From Sphingobacteriales bacterium (GTDB taxonomy: Bacteria > Bacteroidota > Bacteroidia > Chitinophagales > Chitinophagaceae), in assembly GCA_016200915.1 (NCBI GenBank), contig JACQDV010000039.1, positions 1-64,000 on the forward strand: a DNA stretch of 64,000 nucleotides, written 5' to 3'. Of the stretch, positions 1-8,746 are shown piece by piece. The notes below the pieces were generated by a model. The model made no database searches, had not been told where the DNA came from, and saw only the letters and a program-made list of their open reading frames with translations. The translations under genes were made by a program, and so were the position numbers. Position 1 is the stretch's first letter. Every line of letters begins with the position of its first letter.

Positions 1-1
1 A

Positions 2-103
2 ACAAGACTGATAACTAAGATTGCCGCAACTACATTGCTCCAATGGATTAATTATCAGAATCAAAAACCAATTAATCATTTAAAACATGCCTTGGCGGCT
101 TAA
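2..103 (+). pseudogene. C-terminal fragment of a probable transposase, cut by the window edge
   Basis: An open frame enters from the left edge and stops at 101-103, giving a 33-residue basic tail that ends HLKHALAA. It resembles from memory the tail of IS982-type DDE transposases, which finish with a short Leu/Lys/Asn-rich helix. The motif CACAACGGGT a few bases after the stop could be the start of the element's terminal repeat. Only the tail is visible, so the gene could be intact outside the window. The family assignment is weak and rests on pattern memory. Confidence 0.35.
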
Positions 104-186
104 TCGCACAACGGGTTAGTACTGGTAAAAATGATAAAATTTTCTGCTTCATATTATTCAGTTTAAGGTAATGCAAAATACAATTT

Positions 187-1425
187 TTAATATACTAACC
201 GCACTTTTATAGTTTCTTTTACTTCCTTTAACAATTTCAATGCATTGAAAGAAATATTCTTATTTACATCCAATACCACATATCCAATTGCATCATTGGT
301 CTTTAAATACTGACCAAGAATATTGATCTTATTATTAGAAAGTGTGGTGTTAATTTCACTCAATACACCCGGTACGTTACGGTGAATATGCAAGATGCGG
401 TGTGTACCTTCCTGTAAAGGCAAAGCAAGTTCGGGCACAGTATGTGAGCCGATAGTCATACCTCTTTCAAGATACTGGAGCAACTTGTTACTTACATCTT
501 CGCCAATGTTAAGCTGAGCTTCTTCTGTCGACCCACCAATATGCGGAGTTAAGATAACATTCGGTAATCCCTGTAATGGAGTAGTAAAGCGGTCTCCGTT
601 TTTTTCCGGTTCCCACGGAAACACATCAATGGCTGCACCACCAATCTGTCCATCTTCAATAAATTGTTTCAATGCTTCCAGTTCCACTACTTCTCCCCTT
701 GCGTAGTTGATAAGGATAGATCCTTTCTTAAAATATTTAAGGTTGCTTTTATTGATGAGATTTTTCGTTTGATTGGTTTCGGGTACATGCAATGAAACAA
801 CATCTGCAGTTTGCAATACTTCTTTCAATGTATCCGTTGCAGTGGCATTACCTAATGGAAGTTTAGTCTGCACATCATAAAAGATCACTTTCATACCCAA
901 TGCCTCAGCCAATACACTCAGCTGTGAACCAATATTTCCATAACCAATAATTCCTAATGTTTTTCCTCTCAACTCATAACTTCCTTTTGCTTCTTTATTC
1001 CAGATACCTTCATGCGCTGCTTTATTTTTATCTGGTATGCGACGAATCAACATGATAGATAATCCTATCACCAACTCAGCAACTGAACGGGTATTTGAAT
1101 AGGGAGCATTAAAAACTGTTACTCCTCTTTGTGTGGCTGTCTTCAAATCAACCTGGTTAACACCAATGCAAAAACATCCAATGGCTTGTAATTTGGTGGC
1201 TGATTCCAGCACTTTTGCAGTAATCTGGGTTTTAGATCTTATTCCCAGTAAGTGAACATCTTTAACAGCTTTTGCCAATTCCTCTTCACTTAAAGCGCCA
1301 CCGATCTTTTTTACTGAACTATAACCAGCCTTCTTAAAGTTTTGAACAGCTGTGTCACTTATATTCTCCAGCAGTAAAATATTAATTTTTTCTTTAGGAT
1401 AACTTGTCTGTTTCTTGTCGCTCAT
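187..1425 (-). CDS. serA: D-3-phosphoglycerate dehydrogenase
   Basis: Oxidises 3-phosphoglycerate to 3-phosphohydroxypyruvate with NAD, the first step of serine synthesis in the cytoplasm. The 412-residue product matches the E. coli-type SerA length. The Rossmann motif GYGNIG lies at residues 161-166. Further on are the catalytic Arg in NYARGE and the His in TPHIGGST, followed by a C-terminal ACT domain (about 340-412) that usually senses serine. The frame stays open 46 codons upstream, but the ATG at 1425 (MSDKKQ) fits family starts and avoids running far into the divergent neighbour. The hydrolase at 1496 starts in the opposite direction, so the two share a short promoter region. Confident call. 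Confidence 0.93.
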   Translation of the reverse strand: MSDKKQTSYPKEKINILLLENISDTAVQNFKKAGYSSVKKIGGALSEEELAKAVKDVHLLGIRSKTQITAKVLESATKLQAIGCFCIGVNQVDLKTATQRGVTVFNAPYSNTRSVAELVIGLSIMLIRRIPDKNKAAHEGIWNKEAKGSYELRGKTLGIIGYGNIGSQLSVLAEALGMKVIFYDVQTKLPLGNATATDTLKEVLQTADVVSLHVPETNQTKNLINKSNLKYFKKGSILINYARGEVVELEALKQFIEDGQIGGAAIDVFPWEPEKNGDRFTTPLQGLPNVILTPHIGGSTEEAQLNIGEDVSNKLLQYLERGMTIGSHTVPELALPLQEGTHRILHIHRNVPGVLSEINTTLSNNKINILGQYLKTNDAIGYVVLDVNKNISFNALKLLKEVKETIKVRLVY

Positions 1426-1495
1426 CGTATTTTTGTGTAAATTGAGTGCAAAATTAAGTACTCTTAATTTAGAAACCCGTTTAAAATTCCATCTG

Positions 1496-2647
1496 TTGAA
1501 AAACCTGATAATTTTTTGCACTGCCGTGCTAACAATTGTTGGCTGCTTTAGCAATACACACAAAGAATCTGTTGAAGATTCACTTGATTTTTACCCCCCA
1601 ACTACAAAAAATGTTCCCAAGAAAGAATTTCGCCGCATCTATAATGCTGTAGAAGCATTTTATGATAGTGCTTTATTAAGAACAGGATTTAATGGCCAGT
1701 TCTTAGTAGCAAAGGGTGGAACTATAATTGTTGAGAAATATTATGGTAAGCAGTTTATCAGCTCCGGAGATTCTATCAATGTACATACTCAATTTCATAT
1801 TGCTTCTACCAGTAAAACATTAACCGGTGGCGCTATTTTAAAATTGTGGGAACAGGGAAAACTGAATATTAATGATTCACTGACAAAATATTTTCCCGGT
1901 TTTCCTTATCCATCAATTACAGTAAAAATGCTGCTTGATCAGCGCAGCGGATTGCCAGGTTACAATCGCTTCGGGAAAAAACCTGATTGGGATTTTGAAA
2001 AAATTGTAAGTAATCAGGATATGCTTAATTACATCATTAAATACAAACCTCATTGCGATCATGCACCTGATAAAGCTTTTCAATATTCCAATACCAACTT
2101 TGCATTGCTGGCATTGATCATTGAAAAAGTTAGCGGTAAACCGTATGGTGAGTTTATGAAAGAAACATTTTTTGTTCCATTGCAGATGACAGACACTTAT
2201 GTATATACCCATGCTGATTCTGCTAAAGCATTACCTTCTTTCAACTGGCGTGGACAAAAAGAGGCATATACCTTTTTAGATGAGATTTATGGTGATAAAA
2301 ATATTTACAGCACCGTTCATGATCTGTTAAAATGGGATCAGGCTTTATATTCCAATAGTTTTTTTAAACCCGAAACGCTGCAGGCTGCTTACACTCCATA
2401 CAGTAATGAAAAGAAAGGTATTAATAACTATGGTTTAGGGTGGCGAATGAAAGTTTACCCTGATGGCAAAAAGATCATTTACCATAATGGATGGTGGCAT
2501 GGAAATAACTCCTGTTTTCAAAGGGTGATACAGGATTCTGCTACAATCATCGTATTAGGCAACCGCTTTAACCGTAATATTTACCACTGCAATAAAATGG
2601 CTAACATCTTTGATGCGTATGAAGAAGAAGATGGAACTGAAGAATAA
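1496..2647 (+). CDS. Serine hydrolase of the beta-lactamase / class C PBP family, lipoprotein
   Basis: A periplasmic serine acyl-enzyme hydrolase, probably an esterase or D-Ala peptidase-like enzyme; the substrate is unknown. The proposed TTG start gives 383 residues with a hydrophobic leader and a lipobox-like IVGC (lipid Cys about residue 17). Class C motifs are in order: SxxK as S104-T-S-K107, the YSN triad, and HNG in place of KTG near the C terminus. No ATG lies upstream before serA. A TTG at 1415 would overlap serA and add a non-signal extension, so 1496 is preferred but not proven. It ends in a shared terminator with the convergent gene downstream. Confidence 0.75.
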   Translation: MKNLIIFCTAVLTIVGCFSNTHKESVEDSLDFYPPTTKNVPKKEFRRIYNAVEAFYDSALLRTGFNGQFLVAKGGTIIVEKYYGKQFISSGDSINVHTQFHIASTSKTLTGGAILKLWEQGKLNINDSLTKYFPGFPYPSITVKMLLDQRSGLPGYNRFGKKPDWDFEKIVSNQDMLNYIIKYKPHCDHAPDKAFQYSNTNFALLALIIEKVSGKPYGEFMKETFFVPLQMTDTYVYTHADSAKALPSFNWRGQKEAYTFLDEIYGDKNIYSTVHDLLKWDQALYSNSFFKPETLQAAYTPYSNEKKGINNYGLGWRMKVYPDGKKIIYHNGWWHGNNSCFQRVIQDSATIIVLGNRFNRNIYHCNKMANIFDAYEEEDGTEE

Positions 2648-2648
2648 A

Positions 2649-2683
2649 AATATGCGTTCTGCTTAAATAACAGAACGCATATT
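2649..2683. terminator. Bidirectional intrinsic terminator between convergent genes
   Basis: A perfect 13-bp stem (2649-2661 paired with 2671-2683) with a 9-nt loop lies just after the stop of the serine hydrolase and just before the stop of the convergent T9SS gene. Confidence 0.8.
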
Positions 2684-2698
2684 ATCAGGAGAAATTAA

Positions 2699-4141
2699 TT
2701 ACTGAATAACAATTTTTCCTCTTGCAGTAATTTTAGATTTATTCCTTAATGTATAAATATAAACTCCTTTCGGTTGTGCTGTAAGGTCAATGGTAATTTG
2801 CATTCCATCGGCTATTGTGGTATATACTCTTTGTCCGTACAAATTAGTTACTTCCACATCCGTTATTTTAATAGCAGAAGTAAAGTTGAATATCCCCTTC
2901 CCTGGGTTAGGGAATACTTTCGTATGCGACTCATTGATCAAATCTTGCAACCCCGTTGCCACCGATTGTGATTTAAATTTTAAATCATCCACTTTTAAAT
3001 CGCTTCCGGCATAATTTATTGTTGAATTAGTATATAAACCCGAATTAAACTGGATGATTACACTATCCGGCGCCTGTGCTAACTGAAATGGCACTTGAAC
3101 ATATTGATAAGATGGACTTCCCCCCAATTGCATTCCCCTGTAATCAAATATCACCTTATTTTTTTTAAATGCCATTGTAACCTGCGCACTATCGCTGGTT
3201 AAAGCCGGTGCATATTTATAATAAAAGCTAAGGGTATCTTTTACATTTAAGAAAGGATAGCCCCCCTGCTGATAACAGATACCCGATACACAGTTATAAT
3301 AACCTGTGCTTATTGAAGAAGGCTGGGAATAAGTGGTGCCTGCATTATTAGTGGATAATAAATTTTTTATTTCAACAGCATAATTACCACTATGCACATC
3401 GGTGGTTTGCAAAACCCCATTGCCCTGGTCATCCCCTTGCTGGTACCAGTTGTTTAAGCTTTTTAGGGTTTGTGTATTCCACAATTCAAAATCGCCGTTG
3501 AATTGTGCAGGCTGGCTGGCAACACCGGCAAAAGAAATACTGTCTAATTGAAGCATACTTCCGTTGATGGCAAAATTATTAAATACATCACTGGATGCAG
3601 CTGCAAAAATCACAGTATCGGGATTAATTGCAAGCGGCGATGAAAAAGTAAAATTAAAAGGCGTATAGGTGGAATGGGTACCGTAAAGTTTAAAAACATC
3701 AACGCCAATTACAGTACCAGCGGCTTTAAAAATAGTTATAATGGTACCTGAGTCAGTAGCGGGTATAGCAGATTTATAATAACCCCTGATACCTGTAGGT
3801 TTTTGATTATACGGTACACCGCCTTTCCAGGTGGTAGGATCACCGTTGGGGTTAGCATTTAAAAAATAACCAAAGCATGTGTCTATACCGGCCAATGTGG
3901 TAGTAAGCTTAATGGCATAGCTGCCATGATAAGAGTCTGCAACCTTTACGCAATTAGCGGCACTTTTGCATTTAAAAAATGTGGAAGGATTAGAAGTTTG
4001 TAAATAATACTGAGGTATGTCAAACACCCCGGTTGTCCAGCTTTCAAAATCGCCGTTAGGAGTTGACTGTGCCCTGCCGGAATTGGTAACTAATAAAAGT
4101 AAAACCGGTAATAATAATCGCATGTGTAAATATGATTTCAT
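2699..4141 (-). CDS. Secreted protein with two beta-sandwich modules and a T9SS sorting domain
   Basis: A 480-residue exported protein of unknown function. It has an N-terminal signal peptide ending near GRAQ. Two similar modules each begin with an NGDFExW motif (about residues 29 and 214), as in carbohydrate-binding-like or PCMD-type beta-sandwich domains. The C terminus from about residue 410 (VFPNPGKGIFNF ... GVYIYTLRNK) is a type A T9SS sorting domain, so the product should cross the outer membrane and be anchored or released. No catalytic motif was recognised. It is probably a surface adhesin or binding protein. Confidence 0.8.
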   Translation of the reverse strand: MKSYLHMRLLLPVLLLLVTNSGRAQSTPNGDFESWTTGVFDIPQYYLQTSNPSTFFKCKSAANCVKVADSYHGSYAIKLTTTLAGIDTCFGYFLNANPNGDPTTWKGGVPYNQKPTGIRGYYKSAIPATDSGTIITIFKAAGTVIGVDVFKLYGTHSTYTPFNFTFSSPLAINPDTVIFAAASSDVFNNFAINGSMLQLDSISFAGVASQPAQFNGDFELWNTQTLKSLNNWYQQGDDQGNGVLQTTDVHSGNYAVEIKNLLSTNNAGTTYSQPSSISTGYYNCVSGICYQQGGYPFLNVKDTLSFYYKYAPALTSDSAQVTMAFKKNKVIFDYRGMQLGGSPSYQYVQVPFQLAQAPDSVIIQFNSGLYTNSTINYAGSDLKVDDLKFKSQSVATGLQDLINESHTKVFPNPGKGIFNFTSAIKITDVEVTNLYGQRVYTTIADGMQITIDLTAQPKGVYIYTLRNKSKITARGKIVIQ

Positions 4142-4344
4142 CGATTATGATTTAAGTGTATAATAATTTAATAATGCCAATGAAATTAACCCTTGCTGCA
4201 CCAAATCAAACTAATATAGGGAACGGGAAAGTAAAAGAACTCATTTATTCTTCTCCAAAGTTTACATTTTTTTCCTGATAAAAATAAGGACGGATAAAAA
4301 TATCTTTTGAGGCAACTGTTAACAGGTTTTATTTGCTGCAAAAG

Positions 4345-4380
4345 AAAATCCCCATTATGAAAAACACAATGGGGATTTTT
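4345..4380 (-). terminator. Intrinsic terminator of groEL
   Basis: A perfect 12-bp stem (4345-4356 with 4368-4379) lies downstream of groEL. The minus-strand transcript reads a GC-rich stem followed by T-rich sequence. Confidence 0.8.
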
Positions 4381-4426
4381 ATCAACGAATGCAAGTCGTA
4401 CATGGTACTTCTTACATCATTACATC

Positions 4427-6064
4427 TTAGTAATCCATTCCGCCCATACCCGGGTGACCGCCTGGTGCTGGAGCAGCTTCAGGTTTTGGTTTGTCGGCAA
4501 CTACAGCTTCAGTAGTTAACAACATACCTGCAATGGAGGCAGCATTTTCCAAAGCTACACGGCTAACCTTAGTTGGGTCGATTACACCAGCCTTAAAAAG
4601 GTTTTCATACACTTCAGTTCTTGCGTTGAAACCAAAATCACCTTTTCCTTCTTTAATTTTTTGTACCACGATAGAACCATCAATACCTGCATTAGCAGTT
4701 AATATGCGGATAGGTTCTTCCAGTGCACGGCGAACGATCTGCATACCGGTTTGCTCATCAGCGATCTGGCCACGTACTTTAGCTTCCAGTGCATCAATGG
4801 CACGGATATAAGCTACACCACCACCGGGAACAATACCTTCTTCTACAGCAGCCCTTGTTGCATGTAAAGCATCATCCACACGGTCTTTCTTTTCTTTCAT
4901 TTCCATTTCAGTTGCAGCGCCTACATATAATACAGCAACACCACCTGCTAACTTAGCTAAACGTTCCTGCAATTTTTCACGATCATAATCGCTGGTTGTG
5001 TTTTCAACCTGTGCTTTTATTTGATTAACACGGGCAGTAATATCAACTTTCTTTCCTTTACCGCCAACGATGGTTGTGTTATCCTTATCAATGGTAACAG
5101 AAGCAGCCTGACCTAATGAAGTAAGATCAGCACCTTCTAATTTATGTCCTAATTCTTCGCTGATAACTGTACCTGCAGTAAGGATAGCGATATCCGTCAG
5201 CATTTCTTTACGACGGTCGCCAAAGCCAGGAGCTTTAACAGCCGCTACTTTAATAGTACCACGTAATTTGTTTACCACTAATGTTGCTAAAGCTTCTCCT
5301 TCTAAATCTTCAGAGATAATTAATAAAGGACGACCACTTTGAGCTACTTTCTCCAGTATATGAAGAATATCTTTCATTGAAGATATCTTCTTGTCATAGA
5401 TCAGGATAAATGGATTCTGTAATTCAGCTTCCATTTTTTCGCTGTTAGTAACAAAGTATGGAGAAATATAACCACGGTCAAACTGCATACCTTCTACCAC
5501 ATCAACAGTAGTATCAGTACCTTTTGCTTCTTCTACAGTAATTACACCTTCTTTACCAACTTTAGTGAAAGCTTCAGCAATTAATTTACCGATGGTTTCA
5601 TCATTGTTGGCAGAGATAGTAGCTACCTGCTGAATTTTCTTAGCATCATTACCAACAGTCTGGCTTTGTGCTTTTAAATTTTCAACTACTAAAGAAACGG
5701 CTTTATCAATACCACGTTTCAGGTCCATTGGGTTTGCACCAGCCGCTACCATTTTCAAACCCTCACTGATGATAGCCTGTGCCAATACAGTTGCAGTAGT
5801 AGTACCATCACCGGCAATATCTGCAGTTTTAGAGGCTACTTCTTTCACCATTTGAGCACCCATGTTCTCAATAGCATCTTCCAGTTCAATTTCTTTAGCT
5901 ACAGTAACACCATCTTTAGTTACAGTCGGTGCACCAAATTTCTTTTCAATAACTACGTTACGACCTTTTGGTCCTAAGGTTACTTTTACAGCGTTGGCTA
6001 ATGTGTCAACGCCACGTTTCATTTTATTTCTTGCTTCAATATCGAAGAAGATTTGCTTTGCCAT
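4427..6064 (-). CDS. groL: Chaperonin GroEL (Hsp60)
   Basis: The ATP-driven folding chamber that works with GroES in the cytoplasm. Its 545 residues are the normal length. The conserved N-terminal region ([22 protein letters not shown]) and the ATP-site motif [11 protein letters not shown] are both present. The C terminus ends in the flexible GG-M tail ([11 protein letters not shown]). It lies downstream of groES in the same direction. The 108-bp spacer between them holds short tandem repeats instead of a tight operon junction, yet co-transcription from the groES promoter remains likely. Near certain. Confidence 0.99.
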   Translation of the reverse strand: MAKQIFFDIEARNKMKRGVDTLANAVKVTLGPKGRNVVIEKKFGAPTVTKDGVTVAKEIELEDAIENMGAQMVKEVASKTADIAGDGTTTATVLAQAIISEGLKMVAAGANPMDLKRGIDKAVSLVVENLKAQSQTVGNDAKKIQQVATISANNDETIGKLIAEAFTKVGKEGVITVEEAKGTDTTVDVVEGMQFDRGYISPYFVTNSEKMEAELQNPFILIYDKKISSMKDILHILEKVAQSGRPLLIISEDLEGEALATLVVNKLRGTIKVAAVKAPGFGDRRKEMLTDIAILTAGTVISEELGHKLEGADLTSLGQAASVTIDKDNTTIVGGKGKKVDITARVNQIKAQVENTTSDYDREKLQERLAKLAGGVAVLYVGAATEMEMKEKKDRVDDALHATRAAVEEGIVPGGGVAYIRAIDALEAKVRGQIADEQTGMQIVRRALEEPIRILTANAGIDGSIVVQKIKEGKGDFGFNARTEVYENLFKAGVIDPTKVSRVALENAASIAGMLLTTEAVVADKPKPEAAPAPGGHPGMGGMDY

Positions 6065-6072
6065 ATTTTTTT

Positions 6073-6172
6073 AATTTGAAGATTTGATAATTTGAAGATT
6101 TAAGCTGTGAGCCATTAGCTGTGAGTTGCGAGTTATAGTCTCGTTGCCCGTAGCTAAAAACTCGTAGCTGTA
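6073..6172. repeat. Short tandem repeats in the groES-groEL spacer
   Basis: 6073-6101 carries about three copies of an 8-bp unit (TTTGAAGA / TTTGATAA). 6104-6138 carries five degenerate 7-bp units (GCTGTGA, GCCATTA, GCTGTGA, GTTGCGA, GTTATAG). This is one of several heptamer-period arrays in the window. Confidence 0.75.
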
Positions 6173-6454
6173 TTATACTATCGCCAGGATGTCGCTCTCT
6201 CTCATGATGAGCAGGTCATCCCCATCGATAGAGATTTCAGTACCGGCGTATTTACCATATAATACGGTATCGCCACTTTTAACACTCATGGGTTCGTCTT
6301 TTTTACCGGGGCCTGCAGCAATTACCACACCACGTTGTGGTTTTTCTTTTGCTGTATCAGGAATGATAATACCACCGGCAGTTTTTTCTTCAGCAGCGGC
6401 TGGTTTTACAATAACCCTGTCATGCAAGGGTGTCACATTTACTTTCTTAGCCAT
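6173..6454 (-). CDS. groS: Co-chaperonin GroES (Hsp10)
   Basis: The lid of the GroEL chamber. Its 93 residues are the typical length. Diagnostic parts are the N-terminal [11 protein letters not shown] strand, the mobile loop [19 protein letters not shown] that docks on GroEL, and the core strand [14 protein letters not shown]. It is the first gene of the groES-groEL unit. No CIRCE inverted repeat was seen upstream. A possible Bacteroidota -7 box lies about 60 bp upstream. Confidence 0.98.
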   Translation of the reverse strand: MAKKVNVTPLHDRVIVKPAAAEEKTAGGIIIPDTAKEKPQRGVVIAAGPGKKDEPMSVKSGDTVLYGKYAGTEISIDGDDLLIMRESDILAIV

Positions 6455-6514
6455 AGTTGTATGGTTTTTTATTAATTAAGTGAAAGATAGAATTCCCAAT
6501 TTTCTTTGGGCGCA

Positions 6515-6522
6515 CAAAGGTA
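6515..6522 (-). promoter_or_regulatory. Candidate -7 element for groES-groEL
   Basis: On the minus strand this reads TACCTTTG, matching the Bacteroidota TAnnTTTG element about 60 bp before the groES ATG. A TTTG lies 14 bp further upstream, closer than the usual 19-21 bp, so the -33 element is not convincing. Confidence 0.45.
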
Positions 6523-6570
6523 GGCGAATATTGTTCCAAACTGGTTTTAAATGAAAAAATTTCAGGAAAG

Positions 6571-6598
6571 TGGTGAGTGGTGAGTAGTGAGTAGTGAA
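6571..6598. repeat. Heptamer tandem repeat, four units
   Basis: Four head-to-tail 7-bp units (TGGTGAG, TGGTGAG, TAGTGAG, TAGTGAA) lie in the 330-bp gap between groES and nusB. Confidence 0.85.
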
Positions 6599-6646
6599 TA
6601 TGCGGTAAAAATTTTCAGTTCGTGTGTCAAAATATCAGGTTGAAGG

Positions 6647-6734
6647 GTTTCGTGGTTTAATAGTTTAATGGTTTAGGATGCCATTCTTTTTCACCCAACT
6701 ACAAACCACAAACTACAAACCATAAACTATAAAC
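6647..6734. repeat. Inverted pair of short-period repeats upstream of nusB
   Basis: The left arm (6647-6676) is a GTTTAATG-type 8-bp period. The right arm (6699-6733) is five 7-bp units (CTACAAA, CCACAAA, CTACAAA, CCATAAA, CTATAAA). The arms are roughly complementary and could fold into a long imperfect hairpin. The rest of the 6455-6784 gap shows no gene. Confidence 0.7.
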
Positions 6735-6784
6735 GTTTTAACCCCAAATCCCCTATCTTCGCCCCCTCAATAAAGTTCTTAGGA

Positions 6785-7711
6785 ATGATTAGCAGACGAA
6801 ATATCCGGGTAAAAGTGATGCAGACGCTTTATACAGTTGAATCATCAGAAAATACCATCACCCCGGCACAGGCTACCCGCATTTTGGAAAAGCATATAGA
6901 CCAGTCACGCCAGCTTTTTATTACCCTTGTTTATTTTTTAACTGAAGTAGCCCGTTACGCTGAAACTGATGCCCGCCAGAGAGCATCCAAACATTTGCCT
7001 ACTGCCCAGGATTTGAATGTAAATACCCGTTTGGCTGGAAATATAGTATTATGGGCAATGAGAGAAAATGAGTCGTGCAAAAAAGCTATCGCTGCTTTAA
7101 AACCGGAAACTTTAATTGACACAGACTGGATACGGAAAATTTACCTGCAGTTAGTTGATACTCCCCGGTACAAGACATACATCAACATGAAAGAAAGAGA
7201 TAAAAAAGAGGAAAAGGATATCCTCGATTTTATCTTTACGGACCTGATGCTGCCTAATGAAGATTTCATCAGCATGATTGAAGAAAACTTCATTCACTGG
7301 GACGATGATGCAGATATGATGAACCTGCTGATGCCTAATTTTACTGCCAAACCTAAAACCTATAACTGCGAAGATTTTATAAGCGACGAAAAATGGCAGT
7401 TTGCCAGGAAACTCAACGAAACAGTAATTGAGAAAAGTGATTACTGCATGGAGCTGATAAAACCTAAACTGCTGAACTGGGATCCCGAACGTACTGCCAT
7501 GCTCGACATGATATTAATGAAGATGGGTATTTGTGAATTGTTATATTTTGAAACCATTCCCACAAAAGTTACCATTAACGAATATATAGACCTGGCAAAA
7601 GATTACAGCACAGCTCAAAGCGGACAGTTTGTAAACGGTATCCTCGATAACATTCACAAAGAGTTAACGGCACAAAATAAAATTCATAAAGTATCTCATA
7701 AGGCCAAATAA
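6785..7711 (+). CDS. nusB: Transcription antitermination factor NusB, long Bacteroidota form
   Basis: An RNA-binding factor that joins NusE (S10) at boxA to support rRNA antitermination. At 308 residues it is about twice the E. coli protein. The canonical NusB fold is in the C-terminal half (RTAMLDMILMKMGICELLYF ... TKVTINEYIDLAKDYSTAQSGQFVNGILDNI). The N-terminal half begins RRNIRVKVMQTLY and is an elaborated helical region, a layout common in Bacteroidota. It heads a nusB / DUF1573 / yajC run that is conserved in the phylum. Confidence 0.93.
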   Translation: MISRRNIRVKVMQTLYTVESSENTITPAQATRILEKHIDQSRQLFITLVYFLTEVARYAETDARQRASKHLPTAQDLNVNTRLAGNIVLWAMRENESCKKAIAALKPETLIDTDWIRKIYLQLVDTPRYKTYINMKERDKKEEKDILDFIFTDLMLPNEDFISMIEENFIHWDDDADMMNLLMPNFTAKPKTYNCEDFISDEKWQFARKLNETVIEKSDYCMELIKPKLLNWDPERTAMLDMILMKMGICELLYFETIPTKVTINEYIDLAKDYSTAQSGQFVNGILDNIHKELTAQNKIHKVSHKAK

Positions 7712-7721
7712 GCTTTTTACC

Positions 7722-7729
7722 TAATTTTG
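7722..7729 (+). promoter_or_regulatory. Candidate -7 element before the DUF1573 gene
   Basis: TAATTTTG matches TAnnTTTG 25 bp before the ATG at 7754. It may be an internal promoter of the nusB cluster. No clear -33 element. Confidence 0.35.
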
Positions 7730-7753
7730 GCGACTTAAAAAATCAATTCAGCT

Positions 7754-8188
7754 ATGAATAAAATTTGGGGATTAATTGTTTTAGCAGGTTTAGCATCCTG
7801 TAACGGTGCAGAAACTAATAAACAACAGGAAGACGCCCTTTCAAAAATGAATGTTGATAATTTGCCCAAAACCTCCGTACTGGTTTTAGATACGGCTATC
7901 AATTTTGGTTCAGTAAAAGAAGGCGAAAAAGTAAATAGTGAATTCAGGTTTGTAAATATTGGCAAAAACCCTTTGATTGTACAATTTGCGAGAGCTTCCT
8001 GCGGTTGTACTGTTGCAGAAAAACCTAAGCTTCCGGTTATGCCTGGTGATACTGGTATGATCAAAACAACTTTTAACAGTGAACACCGTGCCGGCGAAAC
8101 TGTTTTTAAAACTATTTGGGTTACGTCTAATGCAGATAGTACATTTAAGCCTTTAATATTACGTGGTAAAGTAGAAAAAACAAATTAA
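7754..8188 (+). CDS. DUF1573-domain lipoprotein
   Basis: A 144-residue exported lipoprotein with signal MNKIWGLIVLAGLASC (lipobox LASC, lipid Cys 16). The DUF1573 Ig-like domain follows: FGSVKEGEKVNSEFRF, then NPLIVQFARASCGCTVAE with the conserved CGCT, and MPGDTGMIKTTFNS. The function of the family is unknown. It sits 42 bp after nusB and 14 bp before yajC in a conserved arrangement, so a link to envelope biogenesis is plausible but unproven. Confidence 0.88.
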   Translation: MNKIWGLIVLAGLASCNGAETNKQQEDALSKMNVDNLPKTSVLVLDTAINFGSVKEGEKVNSEFRFVNIGKNPLIVQFARASCGCTVAEKPKLPVMPGDTGMIKTTFNSEHRAGETVFKTIWVTSNADSTFKPLILRGKVEKTN

Positions 8189-8202
8189 TAAAACAGTATA
8201 AC

Positions 8203-8547
8203 ATGAATGTATTAAACAGTCTTTTATTATTGGGTGGCGATCCTGCATCAGGTGGTGGATCTTTTCAATTGATTTTCCTTGGATTGATGATAGTGGTTTT
8301 CTGGTTGTTCATGATCCGTCCGCAATCTAAAAAAGCAAAAGATGCCAAGAAGTTCCAGGAGAATATGCAGAAGGGTGATAAAGTAGTGACCATTGCTGGC
8401 ATACACGGTACCGTAAATAAAGTAAATGATGATAACACCATCATGCTGGAAGTAAGTCCTGGTAGTTATATGAAGATAGAACGCAGTGCTATCAGTATTG
8501 AATGGACACAGCAATTAAACAAAGCTGCTACTACTGCTACTAAGTAA
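8203..8547 (+). CDS. yajC: Preprotein translocase accessory subunit YajC
   Basis: A small inner-membrane protein that joins SecDF at the SecYEG channel. It has 114 residues with one N-terminal transmembrane helix (about 22-38, FQLIFLGLMIVVFWLFMIRPQ). The family signature RPQSKKAKDAKKFQENMQKGDKV follows, then a beta-rich cytosolic domain. It is the last gene of the nusB cluster and is followed by a terminator. Confidence 0.95.
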   Translation: MNVLNSLLLLGGDPASGGGSFQLIFLGLMIVVFWLFMIRPQSKKAKDAKKFQENMQKGDKVVTIAGIHGTVNKVNDDNTIMLEVSPGSYMKIERSAISIEWTQQLNKAATTATK

Positions 8548-8551
8548 TTCA

Positions 8552-8572
8552 GTGGTGAGCTGCGAGTAACGA
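8552..8572. repeat. Heptamer tandem repeat, three degenerate units
   Basis: Three 7-bp units (GTGGTGA, GCTGCGA, GTAACGA) lie between the yajC stop and its terminator. Confidence 0.5.
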
Positions 8573-8581
8573 GAAAATATT

Positions 8582-8611
8582 ATCCCGGAGTGATGGCTTC
8601 GGGATTTTTTT
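8582..8611 (+). terminator. Intrinsic terminator of the nusB-yajC cluster
   Basis: A 9-bp stem with one mismatch (8582-8590 with 8597-8605) is followed by a run of T residues. Confidence 0.8.
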
Positions 8612-8622
8612 ATTTCCATTCC

Positions 8623-8746
8623 AAAAAATAACAAAATGAGAAATTAATAATTTGAAAGCAAATCACAACATAAAGAAAGGAGTCTTTCATGACTTGTTTG
8701 TTGTTAAAGAACTAAGCTACTTAATAATTTGAAAGCAAATCACAAC
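8623..8746 (-). CRISPR. Orphan two-repeat CRISPR relic with type II-C repeat geometry
   Basis: A full 47-bp repeat lies at 8700-8746. On the minus strand it starts GTTGTGATTTGCTTTCAAAT and ends TTTAACAAC, so the ends are inverted (GTTGT / ACAAC). A second copy ends at 8669. Its last 26 bp (8644-8669) are identical to 8721-8746, while the other half has decayed. The distance between the copies (8670-8699) is exactly 30 bp. A 47-bp repeat, 30-bp spacer and this GTTGTGATTTGCTTTCAA start match Bacteroidota type II-C arrays as I remember them. On the minus strand the decayed copy would be the terminal, leader-distal repeat. No cas gene lies nearby. Confidence 0.75.

Noticed and set aside
4491-4811. 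Long open frames on the plus strand opposite groEL and groES
   Set aside because: They are antisense shadows of highly conserved genes and have no family features.
6065-6172. CRISPR-like array between groES and groEL
   Set aside because: The repeat units are 7-8 bp and adjacent without spacers.
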